Source of the DNA: Mariniflexile litorale
GTDB taxonomy: Bacteria > Bacteroidota > Bacteroidia > Flavobacteriales > Flavobacteriaceae
Direction of reading: 5' to 3'
Assembly (NCBI RefSeq): GCF_031128465.2
Contig: NZ_CP155618.1
Location: forward strand, 319,501-383,500
DNA length: 64,000 bases
Shown: one piece after another, positions 61,990 to 64,000 of the stretch
Layout: every line of letters starts with the position of its first letter
Position numbering within the stretch: position 1 is the stretch's first letter
The notes under the pieces: model-generated
Seen by the model: only the letters and a program-made list of their open reading frames with translations
Told to the model about the DNA's origin: nothing
Databases searched by the model: none
Translations under genes and position numbers: made by a program

Positions 61990-64000
61990 TTAATAATTTT
62001 TATATGTTTTACGTTTTAAGTCTTCTATTTCAATAATTTGTGATGGATTAAATTTATCACTTACCATATATCCAAGCAAACTATGACGAAGCTGTTTTGC
62101 AACGGGTCTATCAATTATATTTGAAATTAAATCAATAGACGAAAAAATTAATTTCCCATTACCTATTTTAGCTTCAAATACATTTGATAAATGATGATTG
62201 GTTACAAAATTATCAATAACACGAACGATTGGTGTTACCGCTAAAGAATCGGTAATAATTGATTTAGAATTAATACATAAGTCCCACCACTGCCAATCCG
62301 TATGAGAACTTGTTGGAAAATCATTAAACGCAGCATGGTTATTATCTAATAAAACACCCATAGTCGCTGGTTGGTTTGGAAAATGTACAGGACTCCAAAA
62401 AACAGGCACAAAACGCCCTTCTATCCCTTTTAAGGTTTTAGGATCAGGACTTAATAATACTTTTTTTCCTTTTTCTAAAGCCTCAGAAGCTTCATGTATT
62501 GATGAAGTAATTAAAACCTCATCTGAATCTATTGAAACATTTTTAGGATATACCCAAATATGCCAGTTATTTCTATACTTTGTACCTTTTAAACTAACAG
62601 ACACTGTTAATCTTTTCGCTTTTTTAGCAATAATAGGATACTCAATACTTCCTAAATTGATATTATTTCCAATACTTAAATTTACATTGTTAAAAGTTCC
62701 ATTTTTAATGAGAGTACCTTCGTCATCAATAATATCCCATTCAATAGTTTGGTTTTCTATATCTTTAAAAAAGTTTGCTATTTCTATAGAAGCATTAAAT
62801 GATTCCCCTTCTATATAAACAGCTTTTTCAAATCGAATTAGCGGTACCAGTTCTGAATTAAATTGACTAAATTCTTCAGCCGAAATAATCCCTTTCGATT
62901 CCCAAAATGCATTAAGCAATCCAACCAATGCTGTACCTTGCCCAGGGAAATCTTGTAATTGCAATAATTGAAACCCGTCAAAACTTGGAGTTTTTAAAGC
63001 ACGCTCAATTTCTTCCTTGTATAATAAAGCTGCTAATTTTCCTGAATTATATGTGAAATCTGGAGCTAAATGCATCAATCCTTTTTTTTCTAAATCTTGC
63101 TTAACCGCTTTAAAATTAAGTGGGTCTAAAACACCTGTATACTTTTCTATTTCGCTCAGATCTGGATACACCGAATATTGACCAATTTCGTGAGATATCA
63201 AAGGAATTTCTACGTGCGCGCTTCCTAAAGTATAATCAGCATTAAAATGTGGCGGGGTATCATTAAAAATACCTTGTCCCCTAACCCAACCTTTATCTGT
63301 TTTTTGAGTTACAAAAAAATCATCTTCCATTTCTGGTCTCGTTCCCATTGGTCTCTGGAAAGAAAAAGCTGTAGTGGCATACATGTGCCTATTATCTTTG
63401 TTCTTCAAATCGGCTACCATCGTATTTAAAAGACTAGCATCACCTTGTAATTCATTACCCAAAGCCATAAAAAGGAATGATGGATGGTTACCATAATCAT
63501 TGATTATTTTTAATGCTTCCGATTTTAAAAATTGTGTTGTTTTATCGTCCTCACCTACTTTCAAGCTCCAATGAGGTAATTCTACCTGATAATAAAATCC
63601 TGCTTCATCAGCAGCTTCAAAAGCAGCTTTAGGCGGACACCAAGAATGGAATCGCAAATGATTTAATCCATAGCTTTTTGCTTGAGCAATAAGCTTAAGC
63701 CATGCTTCTTTTTCCATTGGAGGATGACCTGTTAATGGAAATATGACGCATTCTAAATTTCCTCTAAGAAAAATTCTATTTCCATTTAGAGTTAAGTCAC
63801 CAGCTTTATTTTCTAGAGATTTAAATCCAAATCTAGTTTTAATGGTTTGATCTCCTGAATGTATTGTAACATCATATAAAACTGGATTAAATTCATCCCA
63901 CAATTCTAAATTATCAGGCTTATCTAAACTAAAACTAACAACATTATTTTTATAAGACGGCTGAATAGCTTTATTAAAAACAATCGTTCCATCTATCGAA
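61990..64000 (-). CDS. GH2-like glycosidase (5' end outside window)
   Basis: The frame is open from the window end to a stop at 61990, giving the last 670 residues. There is no start within the window. A start at 63903 would be a TTG inside a continuous domain (NLELWDEFNPVLYDV), so it is not real. Visible parts are the end of an Ig-like GH2 domain (TRFGFKSLENKAGDLTLNGN), the TIM barrel with RGNLECVIFPLTGHPPM, acid/base Glu in ALGNELQGD and nucleophile Glu in ISHEIGQYSVYPD, and a C-terminal beta-rich region with a further domain. The barrel differs from the two LacZ-type enzymes and resembles GH2-related enzymes of unknown specificity. It converges with HTCS2, with 97 bp between stops. Confidence 0.8.
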   Translation of the reverse strand, partial: SIDGTIVFNKAIQPSYKNNVVSFSLDKPDNLELWDEFNPVLYDVTIHSGDQTIKTRFGFKSLENKAGDLTLNGNRIFLRGNLECVIFPLTGHPPMEKEAWLKLIAQAKSYGLNHLRFHSWCPPKAAFEAADEAGFYYQVELPHWSLKVGEDDKTTQFLKSEALKIINDYGNHPSFLFMALGNELQGDASLLNTMVADLKNKDNRHMYATTAFSFQRPMGTRPEMEDDFFVTQKTDKGWVRGQGIFNDTPPHFNADYTLGSAHVEIPLISHEIGQYSVYPDLSEIEKYTGVLDPLNFKAVKQDLEKKGLMHLAPDFTYNSGKLAALLYKEEIERALKTPSFDGFQLLQLQDFPGQGTALVGLLNAFWESKGIISAEEFSQFNSELVPLIRFEKAVYIEGESFNASIEIANFFKDIENQTIEWDIIDDEGTLIKNGTFNNVNLSIGNNINLGSIEYPIIAKKAKRLTVSVSLKGTKYRNNWHIWVYPKNVSIDSDEVLITSSIHEASEALEKGKKVLLSPDPKTLKGIEGRFVPVFWSPVHFPNQPATMGVLLDNNHAAFNDFPTSSHTDWQWWDLCINSKSIITDSLAVTPIVRVIDNFVTNHHLSNVFEAKIGNGKLIFSSIDLISNIIDRPVAKQLRHSLLGYMVSDKFNPSQIIEIEDLKRKTYKNY

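Noticed and set aside
61990-63903. Treating the last GH2-like gene as complete with a start at 63903
   Set aside because: That codon is TTG inside a continuing domain and the frame stays open to the window end.

Overview
The window looks like a polysaccharide-utilisation region from a member of the Bacteroidota, most likely a Flavobacteriaceae species. The reasons are an AT-rich base composition, two SusC/SusD pairs, two hybrid two-component (HTCS) regulators, many lipoproteins whose Cys is followed by acidic residues, a C-terminal type IX secretion sorting domain on one enzyme, and A-rich leaders in place of clear Shine-Dalgarno sites. Almost every gene runs on the minus strand, so the region is best read from high to low coordinates. 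I see no rRNA, tRNA, CRISPR array, integrase or insertion sequence.

Unit A (about 57.8 to 40.2 kb): SusC2 and SusD2, a GH115 alpha-glucuronidase, a GH2 beta-galactosidase-like enzyme, a GH43 enzyme followed by a decayed extension of the same gene, a secreted multidomain GH-like protein (ricin lectin, FN3, LamG, T9SS tail) and a DUF2264 protein. HTCS2 is divergent from SusC2 at 57.8 kb. Downstream of HTCS2, facing it, is a GH2-like gene cut by the window end.

Unit B (about 39.8 to 11.6 kb): SusC1 and SusD1, two GH92 alpha-mannosidases, a small secreted unknown, an alpha/alpha-toroid-like unknown, GH28, GH2, GH89 alpha-N-acetylglucosaminidase, a 55-residue remnant of a Ca2+-dependent PI-phospholipase C, GH115, a lipoprotein metallophosphoesterase and HTCS1. 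A second transcription unit (11.5 to 3.4 kb) follows: myo-inositol oxygenase, an SSS-family Na+ symporter, an HGSNAT-like membrane acetyltransferase, a GH29 fucosidase and a NagB/PIG-L fusion. A LytS/LytTR pair and a truncated third GH92 lie at the left end.

The main proposal is that Unit B dismantles a glycosyl-inositol-phospholipid head group, such as plant or algal GIPC (sugars-alpha-GlcN(Ac)-alpha-GlcA-inositol-P-ceramide) or a GPI-type glycan. GH92 would remove mannose. The HGSNAT-like enzyme would N-acetylate terminal GlcN so that GH89 can remove it, as in lysosomal heparan catabolism. GH115 would release alpha-GlcA, and the phosphoesterase (once also a PI-PLC) would act on the phosphate. 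The symporter would import inositol, inositol oxygenase would turn it into glucuronate, and NagB would take the amino sugar. In support, a spaced motif (GGATGGA-N12-AAATATGGATAT) occurs at the same distance upstream of SusC1 and of the inositol oxygenase gene, tying the two units to one regulator. A different motif links the SusC2 promoter to the multidomain gene of Unit A. The gene families are read from sequence. The substrate is inference.
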